Part shown: in pieces, positions 1 through 8,159 of the stretch
How positions within the stretch are numbered: the stretch's first letter is position 1
Layout of the letters: every line of letters starts with the position of its first letter
NCBI GenBank assembly: GCA_025716815.1
Contig: JAIXMN010000099.1
Span: 1-15,209 of the forward strand
Source: Dichotomocladium elegans
Taxonomy: Eukaryota; Mucoromycota; Mucoromycetes; Mucorales; Lichtheimiaceae
Direction: 5' to 3'
Length of the DNA stretch: 15,209 bases
The notes under the pieces: generated by a model
Told to the model about the DNA's origin: nothing
What the model saw: the letters and a program-made list of their open reading frames with translations, nothing else
Database searches by the model: none
Made by a program: the position numbers and the translations under genes

Positions 1-854
1 AACCGATCAAGGTTCCTGTTACTTCAACCGTCGTCAGTCGGTTAATGAAGATCCAACCTCAAACACATAGCGCTATCCGTGGTATTCGCCGTGAATTTAT
101 GTCAGGTATTCAATGTATCGTTTCTCGATTAGGCCAAAGTCGCATCCTTACTGCATGTTGGTCGTTTGTAGATTAACGTGGCGCGAGTAAACAAGGCCCA
201 TAAACGATCAAGGTTCCTGGTACTTCGAGGTCGGCAGTGGCTTTAGAGACGCTTGGGTGCGGCTTGCATCTCCAATGACGCTCCGACCTTGAAGTAGTCG
301 TATGGTCCCTGGGTTTGGCGGTGCCTTTTTATCGAGTATTCGATGTATCGTTTCTTGATTGGTCCATAATCACATGCTTACTGAATGTTCGTCGTTTGTA
401 GATTATCGGGGTGTTAGTCAACAAGGCCTATAAACGACCAAGGTCGCGGTTGCTTCGAGGTCGTCAGCGGATTTAGAGGTGCTTGGGTGCGGCTTGCATT
501 TCTAATGATGCTCCAACCTTGAAATGGTAGCATGGTCCTAGCGATAGGTGGTGTACTTAAATCAGGTATTCAATGTATAGTGTCTTGATTAGTACTGTAG
601 TCGCATTCTTACTACATCTTTTTCCTTGGTACATTAACGTGGTGTTACTGAGCAAGGCCCTATGACGCTCAAGGTTCCTGTTACTTCGGCATTCACAGCG
701 TGTCTAATGAAGTTTCGACCTCCACGACCTAGCGTTGTCCCTGGGATAGGCCGTGTCTTTATGTCGGGTATTCAATGTATCGTTCTTTGCTTAGTGATAT
801 AGTCGCATTCTTACTGCACCTTTTTCCTATGTAGATTGACGTGGTGTCCGTGAG

Positions 855-1390
855 CAAGGTCTATGACGATCAAGGCTCTGGGTACTTTGATGCGACCAGT
901 GGGTCTGATGAAGTTCTGACTTCGAAGACGCAGCCTTTTCCCTGGAATAGCCGGTGTATAGCAGGTGTTCAATGTATCGTTTCTTGATTAGTGCAATAGT
1001 CGCACTCTTACTGCATGTTTTGTTTTGTAGATTAACGAGGTTCCAGTGCGCAAGGCCCATAAACGATCACGGCTCTGGGTACTTCGATGGCGCCAGTGGG
1101 TCTAATAAAGTTCCGACTAGAAAGCGAAACAGTGACCCTGGAATAGGCCGTGCATTTAAGTCAGGTATTCAATGTATCGTTTCACAATTAATCCAAAGTC
1201 GCATCCTTACTGCATATCCATTGTTTGTAGATTAACGTGGTGCCAGTACGCAAGGTCGATATATTGTCAAGGGTCCGGTTGCTTCGAGGTCGGCAGTGGA
1301 GTTAGAAATGCTTGGGTGCGGCTTGCATTTCTAATGATGCTCCGACCTTGAAGTGTAGCATGGTCCCTGGGTTAGGCGGTGCATTTATAT
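855..1390 (+). repeat. Higher-order satellite block, also present at ~2795-3330
   Basis: About 540 bp, covering parts of three monomers, is almost identical at an offset of 1942-1943 bp (nine monomers away). Rare variants are shared, including TTTCACAATTAATCC, GCATATCCATTG and GGTCGATATATTG, which occur nowhere else in the array. Similarity falls to ordinary monomer level outside the block, so this is segmental duplication inside the array rather than a regular higher-order period. Confidence 0.85.
1302..1334. repeat. Stem-loop box that defines the long (B) monomers
   Basis: This is a clean example of the extra box in long monomers: arms TTAGAAATGC (1302-1311) and GCATTTCTAA (1325-1334) are perfect 10-bp inverted repeats around the 13-base loop TTGGGTGCGGCTT. 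Perfect arms also occur at about 2384, 3245 and 5204. Other B monomers carry weaker arms, mostly with one G-T pair, near 245, 480, 1540, 2165, 2620, 3477, 4312, 4745, 4975 and 5435. A monomers run straight from a GTGG-like sequence into TCTAATGAAG, lacking about 29 bp, so the length classes differ by gain or loss of this snap-back sequence. Confidence 0.88.
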
Positions 1391-4300
1391 CAGGTATTCA
1401 ATGTATCGTTTCTTGATTAGAGCGATAGTCGCATTCTTACTGCATGTTCTTCCTTTTTAGATTAACGAGGTGTCCGTAACCAAGGGTCATAAACGATCAA
1501 GGTTCCGGGGACTTCGGGGTCGGCGGTGGATTTAGAGATGCTTCGGTGAGGCTTGCATTTCTAATGATGCTCCGACCTTGAAGTGGTAGCATGGTCCCTG
1601 GGTTAGGCGGTGGATTTATATCATGTATTCAATGTATCGTTTCTCGATTGGTGTTAGAGTCGCATTCTTACTGCATCTTCTTCCTTTGTAGATTAACTTC
1701 GTGTCTGTGAGCAAGGCCCTATGACGATCAAGGGTCGGGTACTTCGATGCCGGCAGTGAGTCATTGAAGTTCCGACCTCGAAGACGAACTTTGGCCCTGG
1801 AATAAGCGGTGTATTTATATAGGTATTCAATGTATCGTTTCTTGATTAGAGCGATAGTCGCATTCTTACTGCATGTTCTTCCGTTTTAGATTAACGAGGT
1901 GTCAGTAACCAATGCTCATAAACGATCAAGGTTCCAGTTACTTTGCCTTCGGCAGTCGATCTAATGAAGTTCTGAGCTTGAAGATCTAGCGTTGTCCCTC
2001 GGATAGGCGGTGCATTTTTATTAGGTATTCAATGTATCGTTTCTCGATTAGGCCAAAGTTGCATCCTTACTGCATGTTCGTCGCTTGTAGATTAACGTGG
2101 TGCCAGTACGCAAGTCGAAACATTGTCAGGTTTCCAGTTGCTTCGAGGTCGGCAGTGGCTTTAGAGATGCTTGGGTGCGGCTTGCATTTCTGATGATGCT
2201 CCGACCTTTGATAGCATGGTCCCTGGGATACACGGTGCATTTATATCAGGTATTCAATGTATCGTTTCTCGCTTGGTCCAAAGTTGCATCCTTACTGCAT
2301 GTTCATCGTTTGTAGATTAACGTGGTGCCAGTACGCAAGACCATAAATTGTCAAGGCCCGGCTACTTCCAGGTCGCAGTGGAGTTAGAAATGCTTGGGTG
2401 CGGCTTGCATTTCTAATGATGCTCCAACCTTGAAGTGGTGGCATGGTCCTTGCGATACACGGTGCATTTTATATCAGGTATTCAATGTATCGTTTATCGA
2501 TTAGTCCAAAATCACATGCTTACTGCATGTTCGTGGTTTGTAGATCACCGAGGTATCAGTAAACCAGGCTTATAAACGATCAAGGGACCGGTTGCTTCGA
2601 GGTCGGCAGTGGATTTAGAGATGCTTGGGTGTGCCTTGCATTTCTTATGATGCCCGACATCGAAGCGGCAACATTGTCCCTGCGATAGGCGGTGCGCTCA
2701 TACAGGTATTCAATGTATCGTTTGTTGATTAGTGATATGGTCGTATTCTTACTGCATCTTCTTCCGATATAGATTGACGAGGTGTCAGTGAGCAAGTTCT
2801 ATGACGATCAAGGCTCTGGGTACTTTGATGCGACCAGTGGGTCTGATGAAGTTCTGACCTCGTAGAGGCATCTTTCTCCCTGGAATAGCCGGTGCATTTA
2901 TAGCAGGTGTTCAATGTATCGTTTTTTGATTATTGCGATAGTCGCACTCTTACTGCGTGTTTTGTTTTGTAGATTAATGAGGTTCCAGTACACAAGACCC
3001 ATAAACGATCAAGGCTCTGGGTACTTCGATGGCGCCAGTGGGTCTAATAAAGTTCCGACCTAGAAAGCGAAACAGTGACCCTGGAATAGGCCGTGCATTT
3101 AAGTCAGGTATTCAATGTATCGTTTCACAATTAATCCAAAGTCGCATCCTTACTGCATATCCATTGTTTGTAGATTAACGTGGTGCCAGTACGCAAGGTC
3201 GATATATTGTCAAGGGTCCGGTTGCTTGGAGGTCGGCAGTGGAGTTAGAAATGCTTGGGTGCGGCTTGCATTTCTAATGATGCTCCGACCTTGAAATGGT
3301 AGCATGGTCCCTGGGTTAGGCGGTGCATTTATATCAGGTATTCGATGTATCGTTTCTTGATTCGTTCATAATCGCACTCTTACTGCTCGTTCGTGGTTTG
3401 TAGACCACCGAGGTATCAGTAAACCCAGGACTATAAACGATCAAGAACCCGGTTGCTTCGAGGTCGGCAGTGGATTTAGAGATGCTTGGGTGCGGCTTGC
3501 ATTTCTAATGATGCTACGACCTTGAAGTGGTAGCATGATCCTTGCGAATAGGCGGTTCCCTTAAATCAGGTATTCAATGTATCGTTTCTTGATTAATGTA
3601 TAATCGCATTCTTACTGCATGTTGCTCATTTGTCGATTAACGAGGTGTCAATAAGCAAGGCCCATAAACGATCAAGGCTCTGGGTACTTTGATGCCGGCA
3701 CTCGGTCGATTGAAGTTCCGACCCCCAAGACGAAGCGTTGTCCCTCGAATAGCGGTGCATTCGTATGAGGTATTCAATGTATCGTTTCTTGGCTAGTGTA
3801 ATAGTCGCCTTCTTACTGCATGTTCTTGCTTCTTAGATTACAGAGGTGTCAGTAAACAAGGCCCATAAAGGATCAAGGTCCCTGTTACTTTGACCGTCGG
3901 CAGTCGGTTTAATGAAGTTCCAAGCTCCAAGGTCTTGCGTTGTCCCTTAGATAGGCGATGCATTTATATCAGGTATTCAATGTATCGTTTCTCGATTAGC
4001 CCGAAGTCGCATTCTTACTGTATGTTCCTCCCTTCTAGATTAACGAGGTGCCAGTAAGCAGGGCCCATAAAGGATTAAGGCCCTGGGGACTTCGATGCCG
4101 GCAATAGGTCGATTGAATTTCCGACCTCGAAGACGAAGCGTTGTCCCTCGAATAGCGGTGCATTCGTATGAGGTATTCAATGTATCGTTTCTTGATTAGT
4201 GCTATAATGGCATTCTTACTACATCTTCTTCATTTGTAGATTAACGAGGTGCGAATAACCTAGGCGGATGGAGGATCAAGGTTCCGGTTACTTTGAGGTC

Positions 4301-4549
4301 GACAGTTGATTTAGAGATGCTTGGGTGCGGCTTGCATTTCTAATGATGCTCTAGCCTTGAAGTGGTAGCGTGGTCCCTGGTATAGGAGCCGCATTTATAT
4401 CAGGTATTCAATGTATCGTTTCTCGCATGGTCCAAAGCTGCATTCTTACTGCATGTTCTTCGTTTGTAGATTACCTAGGTGTCAGTAAACAAGGCTTATA
4501 AAAGATCAAGGCTCCTGTTAGGTTGAATGTCGGCAGTCGGTTTAATGAT

Positions 4550-4797
4550 GTTCCGACCTCGAACACATAGCGCTATCCGTGGTATTCGCCGTGAATTTAT
4601 GTCAGGTATTCAATGTATCGTTTCTCGATTAGGCCAAAGTCGCATCCTTACTGCATGTTCGTCGTTTGTAGATTAACGTGGCGCCAGTAAACAAGGCCCA
4701 TAAACGATCAAGGTTCCTGGTACTTCGAGGTCGGCAGTGGCTTTAGAGACGCTTGGGTGCGGCTTGCATCTCCAATGACGCTCCGACCTTGAAGTAG
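4550..4797 (+). repeat. Satellite block duplicated from ~50-297
   Basis: The block repeats the start of the window at an offset of 4500 bp with only a few differences, for example GTTCGTCG against GTTGGTCG and GGCGCCAG against GGCGCGAG. Shared rare variants include CGCTATCCGTGGTATTCGCC and GCATCTCCAATGACGCTCC. At about 4800 the similarity switches to a different donor, monomers near 3302-3500 (offset 1498), which marks a recombination joint. Confidence 0.85.
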
Positions 4798-5498
4798 TGG
4801 CATGGTCCCTGGGTTAGGCGGTGCATTTATATCAGGTATTCGATGTATCGTTTCTTGATTGGTTCATAATCGCACTCTTACTACATGTTCGTGGTTTGTA
4901 GACCACCGAGGTATCAGTAAACCAGGCCTATAAACGATCAAGGGTCCGGTTGCTTCGAGGTCGGCGGTGGATTTAGAGATGCTTGGGTGCGGCTTGCATT
5001 TCTAATGATGCTCCGACCTTGAAATGGTAGCATGGTCCCTGGGTTAGGCGGTGCATTTATATCAGGTATTCAATGTATCGTTTCTTGATTAGAGCGATAG
5101 TCGCATTCTTACTGCATGTTCTTCCTTTTTAGATTAACGAGGTGTCCGTAACCAAGGGTCATAAACGATCAAGGTTCCGGGGACTTCGGGGTCGGCGGTG
5201 GATTTAGAAATGCTTGGGTGCGGCTTGCATTTCTAATGATGCTCCAACCTTGAAGTGGTGGCATGGTCCTTGCGATACACGGTGCATTTTATATCAGGTA
5301 TTCAATGTATCGTTTCTCGATTAGTCCAAAATCACATGGTTACTACATGTTCGTGGTTTGTAGATCACCGAGGTGTCAGGAAACCAGGCTTATAAACGAT
5401 CAAGGGTCCGGTTGCTTCGAGGTCGGCAGTGGATTTAGAGATGCTTGGGTGCGGTTTGCATTTCTAATGATGCTACGACCTTGAAGTGGTAGCATGAT

Positions 5499-5880
5499 TG
5501 TGGAATCAAGGGTTTTAAGAATAAAAAGAGACAGAATATGATTCTGTGAGACTCGCAAAAGGATTGTTTTTTATTAAGTGCCAATAATGGGCCTATTTAT
5601 AAGAAGTGCTTATCAAAACGGTCACTCTGGAGGCTGGGTGTGGATAATCGTCTAGGCGGTCTCCCGGGACGGTGGACCAGTTAAAAGGTTGATAAAGAAG
5701 TTCATCATTTACCCTTGTGATTATAACTGCGTCCTGAGACAGGTCCGGGATATAAATTATGAATCCGGATAGCGCGAGAGTAATTATGATAACGGCGCTC
5801 GAAGAGTGAAACAAAGTGTTGATGTCCCGTATAATCCAGGGACACTGCTGTTAGGTAAGAAAATAGTCGTGGATACGACA
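5499..5880 (-). mobile_element. LTR of a retrotransposon (solo or junction copy)
   Basis: Read on the minus strand this 382-bp unit begins TGTCGTATCC (at 5880) and ends GATTCCACA (at 5499), the TGT...ACA termini usual for LTRs. It carries a TATA box (TATAAATA, complement of 5594-5601) and, about 20 bases further on, an AATAAA signal (complement of about 5570-5575), giving a U3-R-U5 order. Short internal inverted repeats are ACAGAAT/ATTCTGT (5531-5547) and TGTCCC/GGGACA (about 5824-5845). There is no second copy in the window and no primer-binding site next to 5499. The flanks ATGAT and ACGGG do not match, so there is no target duplication. The short ORF inside it is not meaningful. Boundaries rest on termini alone. 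Confidence 0.7.
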
Positions 5881-6231
5881 ACGGGACCCTCTTTATTGAA
5901 TATAAACAACTCTCTTTTTATAAGCGTTGGGATGGACCAGGTTAGCTTTGATGGAACCAAGTGTTAAGCTGTTGACACCGCTTCTCCGTTACTCCCCCCT
6001 GCGACTATTATCCCTGGCGATCGCTCTCTCGGCCTTCATTAAGACGAAGCCAGCGGTTGGATAGACGTGAGATGGGAGAAGTCATGGCATCAAGGCATAC
6101 TTGCGCGAAAGTGGTGGATGATCAGTAGTCCCGCTCACTACTGACTGTGGAAGCGCAAAAGAATTACTTGTAAAGGCGATCGATATGCCGGGTTCGCTCT
6201 GGTAAAACAGAGCGAAGCCACCACACATATA

Positions 6232-6402
6232 CAGTGGCCGCCGGTTATAGTGATACCCTCGGTTCCTGGAAATCGCATCACTATAGCGAATTATCACTAT
6301 AACGAATTGGAATAAGCCCTACCCAGCAATTTTTTCTTCATAAACTGTACCGCTATATCGAATTATCATTATAACAAATATTACTATAACCGGCGGCCAC
6401 TG
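6232..6402. mobile_element. Tc1/mariner-type MITE, copy 1
   Basis: A 171-bp non-coding element with terminal inverted repeats of about 24 bp (CAGTGGCCGCCGGTTATAGT at the left, its complement at the right, then ATA after one mismatch). It is flanked by TA on both sides (6230-6231 and 6403-6404), the target duplication of the Tc1/mariner superfamily; CAGT...ACTG ends are common in pogo-like members. Inside each end are repeated subterminal motifs of the type CACTATAACGAAT (about 6278-6308 and 6350-6378), possible transposase-binding repeats. No transposase is encoded, so it would need one supplied in trans. Confidence 0.9.
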
Positions 6403-6404
6403 TA

Positions 6405-7240
6405 GTACCCGCTGCTCTTTGCATAAGAGGCATTTGGATGTCAGCAATAAACCTCATATCGCGTGCTACGTACTCATCGATGGAGCAGCTATAAAACGTG
6501 TGTTGCAACAGGAACTCCCAAAGAGAAAGCAACCTTCTGCATTTATGCTGTGGATTACTCCACATCGTATGGATGCCCATTGTCGTATTGACATCGTCAC
6601 ATATTTCTCTTTTCGGGAATGGCGGGTACTGTGTACCACAGAGGACTTTCTGTATGATCTTGTACCCAGAATGCACGGACCATTATATTCATTTCTCAAA
6701 CTCATCAGCATCCATCTCTCTCGTATCGCCCCATGGGCGTGTGGATCCTAACCTTTCTACACAGAGCAGCGCGTATGTATCTTTTACTTTTTGTAGCTGA
6801 GTTACAGAACGCTGATCCCCTCCCACCCAGCCTCTGTGCCAACCAGTGCCATGGCGGTGAGAGACGCAAATATGTCAAAACTCAACGGAAAAAGACGAGA
6901 TTAGTACGAGAAGAACCGCAAACATCGACTTTATCATAGATCTGATATCAAGCAATAGAAAGGAAGCCGTGCACGACAATGGGGAAGGAATGAAAACTCA
7001 TACCACCGCTGCTGTTTACTTGGGGGGAGACCTTTTTTGTACAAAGACTATCTACACCCGTTAATCAACGTGAGGGCTAATCATTACTACTCGAATACAC
7101 GGACCATCTGCATCATTATCAAAGCAGATATGAGGTTGTTCGAAGGGTAAAATAAATGTGAATTGCCCATGGGTAGAGTAGGAAGCGCTTTTTTCGGAAG
7201 ACGTTCTTTGATCCGGGAATCCCCCCCATCGATTTCCTTG
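6405..7240. other. Gene-poor interior of segment copy 1
   Basis: Overlapping ORFs of 68-110 codons occur on both strands, but none is convincing. The longest plus-strand frame (6419-6751) would start at TTG. The equivalent frame in copy 2 is broken by a 16-bp deletion at about 11700, and of the four substitutions between copies within it two are silent and two are not, so there is no sign of protein-level selection. I recognise no domain. The region may be non-coding upstream sequence of the start codon at 7294. The corresponding stretch in copy 2 is 11518-12338. Confidence 0.6.
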
Positions 7241-7248
7241 CTCCCACG

Positions 7249-7256
7249 TATAAATA
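7249..7256 (+). promoter_or_regulatory. TATA box before duplicated start codon (copy 1)
   Basis: TATAAATA lies 45 bp upstream of an ATG in the context ATCAATGAAA. The box, spacer and first nine codons are conserved exactly in copy 2 (TATAAATA at 12347-12354, ATG at 12392), so a promoter and translation start were duplicated as a unit. Confidence 0.5.
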
Positions 7257-7293
7257 ACAATTGAAATCGCGCTAGCCTTATCGAAAACGATCA

Positions 7294-7458
7294 ATGAAAA
7301 CTACCTTCTTCTCCCTCCATCCTGCTTCCTTTCAAGCAACATCGTCAGCAACAGCAGCAACAGCTCTCTCGAGTTACCTCGACCTGGCAAGCAATCTGCG
7401 CGGAAGGTGTGTGTGTGTGTGTGTGTGGGCTGGGGGTGGTACCCGCAGCATTTCGTAG
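7294..7458 (+). CDS. Small ORF (54 aa) starting at the duplicated promoter, copy 1
   Basis: The ORF begins ATG AAA ACT ACC TTC TTC TCC CTC CAT (MKTTFFSLH). This start could open a secretion signal, but the shared sequence ends there. Copy 1 continues with an Ala/Thr/Ser-rich stretch encoded partly by CAG/CAA repeats, then a Cys-Val run translated from a (GT)10 microsatellite, and stops at 7456-7458. The promoter and start look genuine, but the tail looks like accidental translation of simple repeats, so this is probably the truncated front end of a gene. An intron donor downstream cannot be excluded. Product unknown. Confidence 0.25.
   Translation: MKTTFFSLHPASFQATSSATAATALSSYLDLASNLRGRCVCVCVWAGGGTRSIS
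7407..7426. repeat. (GT)10 microsatellite
   Basis: Ten perfect GT dinucleotides just downstream of the first segment copy. They are followed by two imperfect 30-bp tandem units (7431-7460 and 7461-7490, each TGGGGG...ACCC...CAT.ATTT..TGGT-like) and a G-rich run to about 7534. The region 7320-7540 is low-complexity DNA apart from the short ORF listed. Confidence 0.9.
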
Positions 7459-7544
7459 GTTGGGGGGTGATACCCACATCATTTTCTGGTAATCAGCACC
7501 CGCATGGGGGAGGGGCGTTGGGGTTGGGGGGGGCGCAAATTGTC

Positions 7545-7600
7545 TATATAAAGGCGATTTCTCGCACATCTTTTTTTCTTCTTCTCTTTATCCTTTTGGC
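7545..7600 (+). promoter_or_regulatory. Core promoter: TATA box plus C/T tract
   Basis: TATATAAAGG (7545-7554) is followed by a pyrimidine-rich tract (about 7569-7596, mostly T and C) and an ATG at 7601. TATA about 25-35 bp before a C/T-rich start region is a common fungal core promoter layout. Transcription would begin near 7575-7590 and run toward the structured element at 7899. Confidence 0.5.
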
Positions 7601-7828
7601 ATGTTGGGTACTTATCCTGCTCGCCGAGCCCCAATGACTACCGGTCAACGAAGTATGATGCACGGCATCAACTGTTGGTTGGCGTCTCGTGGGTCCTCCT
7701 CCTACCCATGCTTAGCGCTGGTCGGTCTTGGTGTATTGGGATCTTGCTGGTCAAAATCCTGGTGCATCAGTATAGACTTGAGGGAGGTAGGCAGTATACT
7801 TGAGCTTCGGCTTGGGTATCCGTCATGA
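7601..7828 (+). CDS. Hypothetical 75-aa ORF downstream of the TATA/C-T promoter
   Basis: It starts at the first ATG after a well-formed core promoter (7545-7600) and ends at a TGA at 7826-7828. The predicted peptide opens MLGTYPARRAPMTTG and has a Gly/Leu/Ser-rich middle with several Cys and Trp residues but no recognised domain and no clear signal peptide. A transcript from this promoter would continue into the structured repeat at 7899-7980. It could therefore be a non-coding RNA with an incidental ORF; I favour that slightly. Confidence 0.25.
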   Translation: MLGTYPARRAPMTTGQRSMMHGINCWLASRGSSSYPCLALVGLGVLGSCWSKSWCISIDLREVGSILELRLGYPS

Positions 7829-7898
7829 GTGGGTGCGGTGTCTGCTTGTTGGAGGGATCTCTCTGAGGACGCACGATTGGCGCCGGTCATGCAGAGGA

Positions 7899-7980
7899 GA
7901 GGGGATACACAGCAGCTGGCCTTCACGTGGCTATCCCTGTTACGAGGCTCTCTTTTGGGGGTCTCAACCAACGGGCTGCT
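7899..7980 (+). repeat. Structured repeat element, copy 1 (SINE-like or ncRNA)
   Basis: This 82-bp element recurs at 14522-14599. The front half (GAGGGGATAC to CTGTTACG) and the end (GTCTCAAC to ACGGGCTGCT) are nearly identical, while the middle differs in bases but keeps a hairpin. Predicted pairings are GGGATA with TATCCC (7902-7907 and about 7930-7935), a middle hairpin GAGGCTC/GGGTCTC (7944-7950 and 7959-7965, with G-T pairs), and AGCAGC with GCTGCT (7911-7916 and 7975-7980); the first and third may be alternatives. It is followed by an A-rich tail with two exact 19-bp units (8004-8022 and 8023-8041). No match to a known RNA family is recalled. Confidence 0.65.
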
Positions 7981-8110
7981 CAGTTAATGAAAACGAAAAC
8001 CCCAAAATATTTAAACGAAAACAAAATATTTAAACGAAAACAATATTTCTCGGTCCAGGAAGTCCTCGTAAGAGTTTCTTGAGACTCAATTTTTATTACT
8101 TTGGAACTAT

Positions 8111-8156
8111 GGCCTCGTTTAGCAGGTGTGGCTGCTAAACGGGGCCTTTTTTTTTT
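8111..8156 (+). terminator. Strong stem-loop followed by T10
   Basis: GGCCTCGTTTAGCAG (8111-8125) pairs with CTGCTAAACGGGGCC (8132-8146) around the 6-base loop GTGTGG; the only imperfection is one T-G pair. Ten T follow (8147-8156), then CTC and eleven A. The shape matches a bacterial intrinsic terminator or a Pol III stop, but the surroundings are eukaryotic. It could end the transcript proposed from 7575, or be a tiny foldback element, since GGCCTNGTTTAG is reminiscent of some DNA-transposon termini. Function is not established. Confidence 0.5.
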
Positions 8157-8159
8157 CTC

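Larger units (their letters stand above)
1..5498. repeat. Satellite array of mixed ~200-bp and ~230-bp monomers
   Basis: The block GGTATTCAATGTATCG (with small variants) recurs at about 105, 335, 565, 767, 964, 1164, 1393, 1624, 1822, 2024, 2249, 2477, 2705, 2906, 3107, 3337, 3569, 3769, 3972, 4172, 4403, 4605, 4835, 5065 and 5297. Spacings fall into two classes, 197-203 bp (short, A) and 225-232 bp (long, B). From the first anchor the order is BBAAABBAABBBAABBAAABABBBB. Window base 1 lies inside a monomer, so the array continues to the left; the last monomer is cut at 5498 by the LTR. No reading frame survives across monomers, so it is non-coding. Centromeric, subtelomeric or other heterochromatic location is possible but not shown by the sequence. 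Confidence 0.97.
5881..7320 (+). repeat. 1.44-kb direct repeat, copy 1
   Basis: This segment matches 10994-12418 in the same orientation. By eye the first ~235 bp differ at about 30 positions (about 87% identity), whereas from about 6118 to the end there are only about 19 substitutions, one 16-bp gap and one extra C (about 98%). It contains two hairpins (TCAGTAGT/ACTACTGA at 6122-6144 and TTCGCTCT/AGAGCGAA at 6193-6216), a MITE, a roughly 850-bp stretch without a convincing gene, and a TATA box with a start codon at its right end. The left border coincides with the LTR end at 5880. Confidence 0.96.

Noticed and set aside
954..5484. ORFs of 60-93 codons inside the satellite on both strands
   Set aside because: They arise because similar monomers give similar chance frames; none persists across monomers, some start without ATG, and none has a domain.
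1..5498. CRISPR-like reading of the array
   Set aside because: Units are 200-230 bp with diverged but homologous intervals, not short identical repeats with unique spacers.
6191..6218. tRNA-like or snoRNA-like gene at the GGTTCGCTCT hairpin
   Set aside because: Only one 8-bp stem is present; no cloverleaf, no A/B boxes and no C/D boxes could be placed.
6353..6800. 100-110-codon ORFs on both strands in segment copy 1
   Set aside because: The longest plus frame starts at TTG, the frames overlap antisense, copy 2 is frameshifted, and substitutions show no coding pattern.
7345..7637. ORFs across the (GT)10 and G-rich region
   Set aside because: They translate microsatellite and 30-bp tandem repeats; the runs of Cys-Val or Pro-Thr are a by-product of composition.
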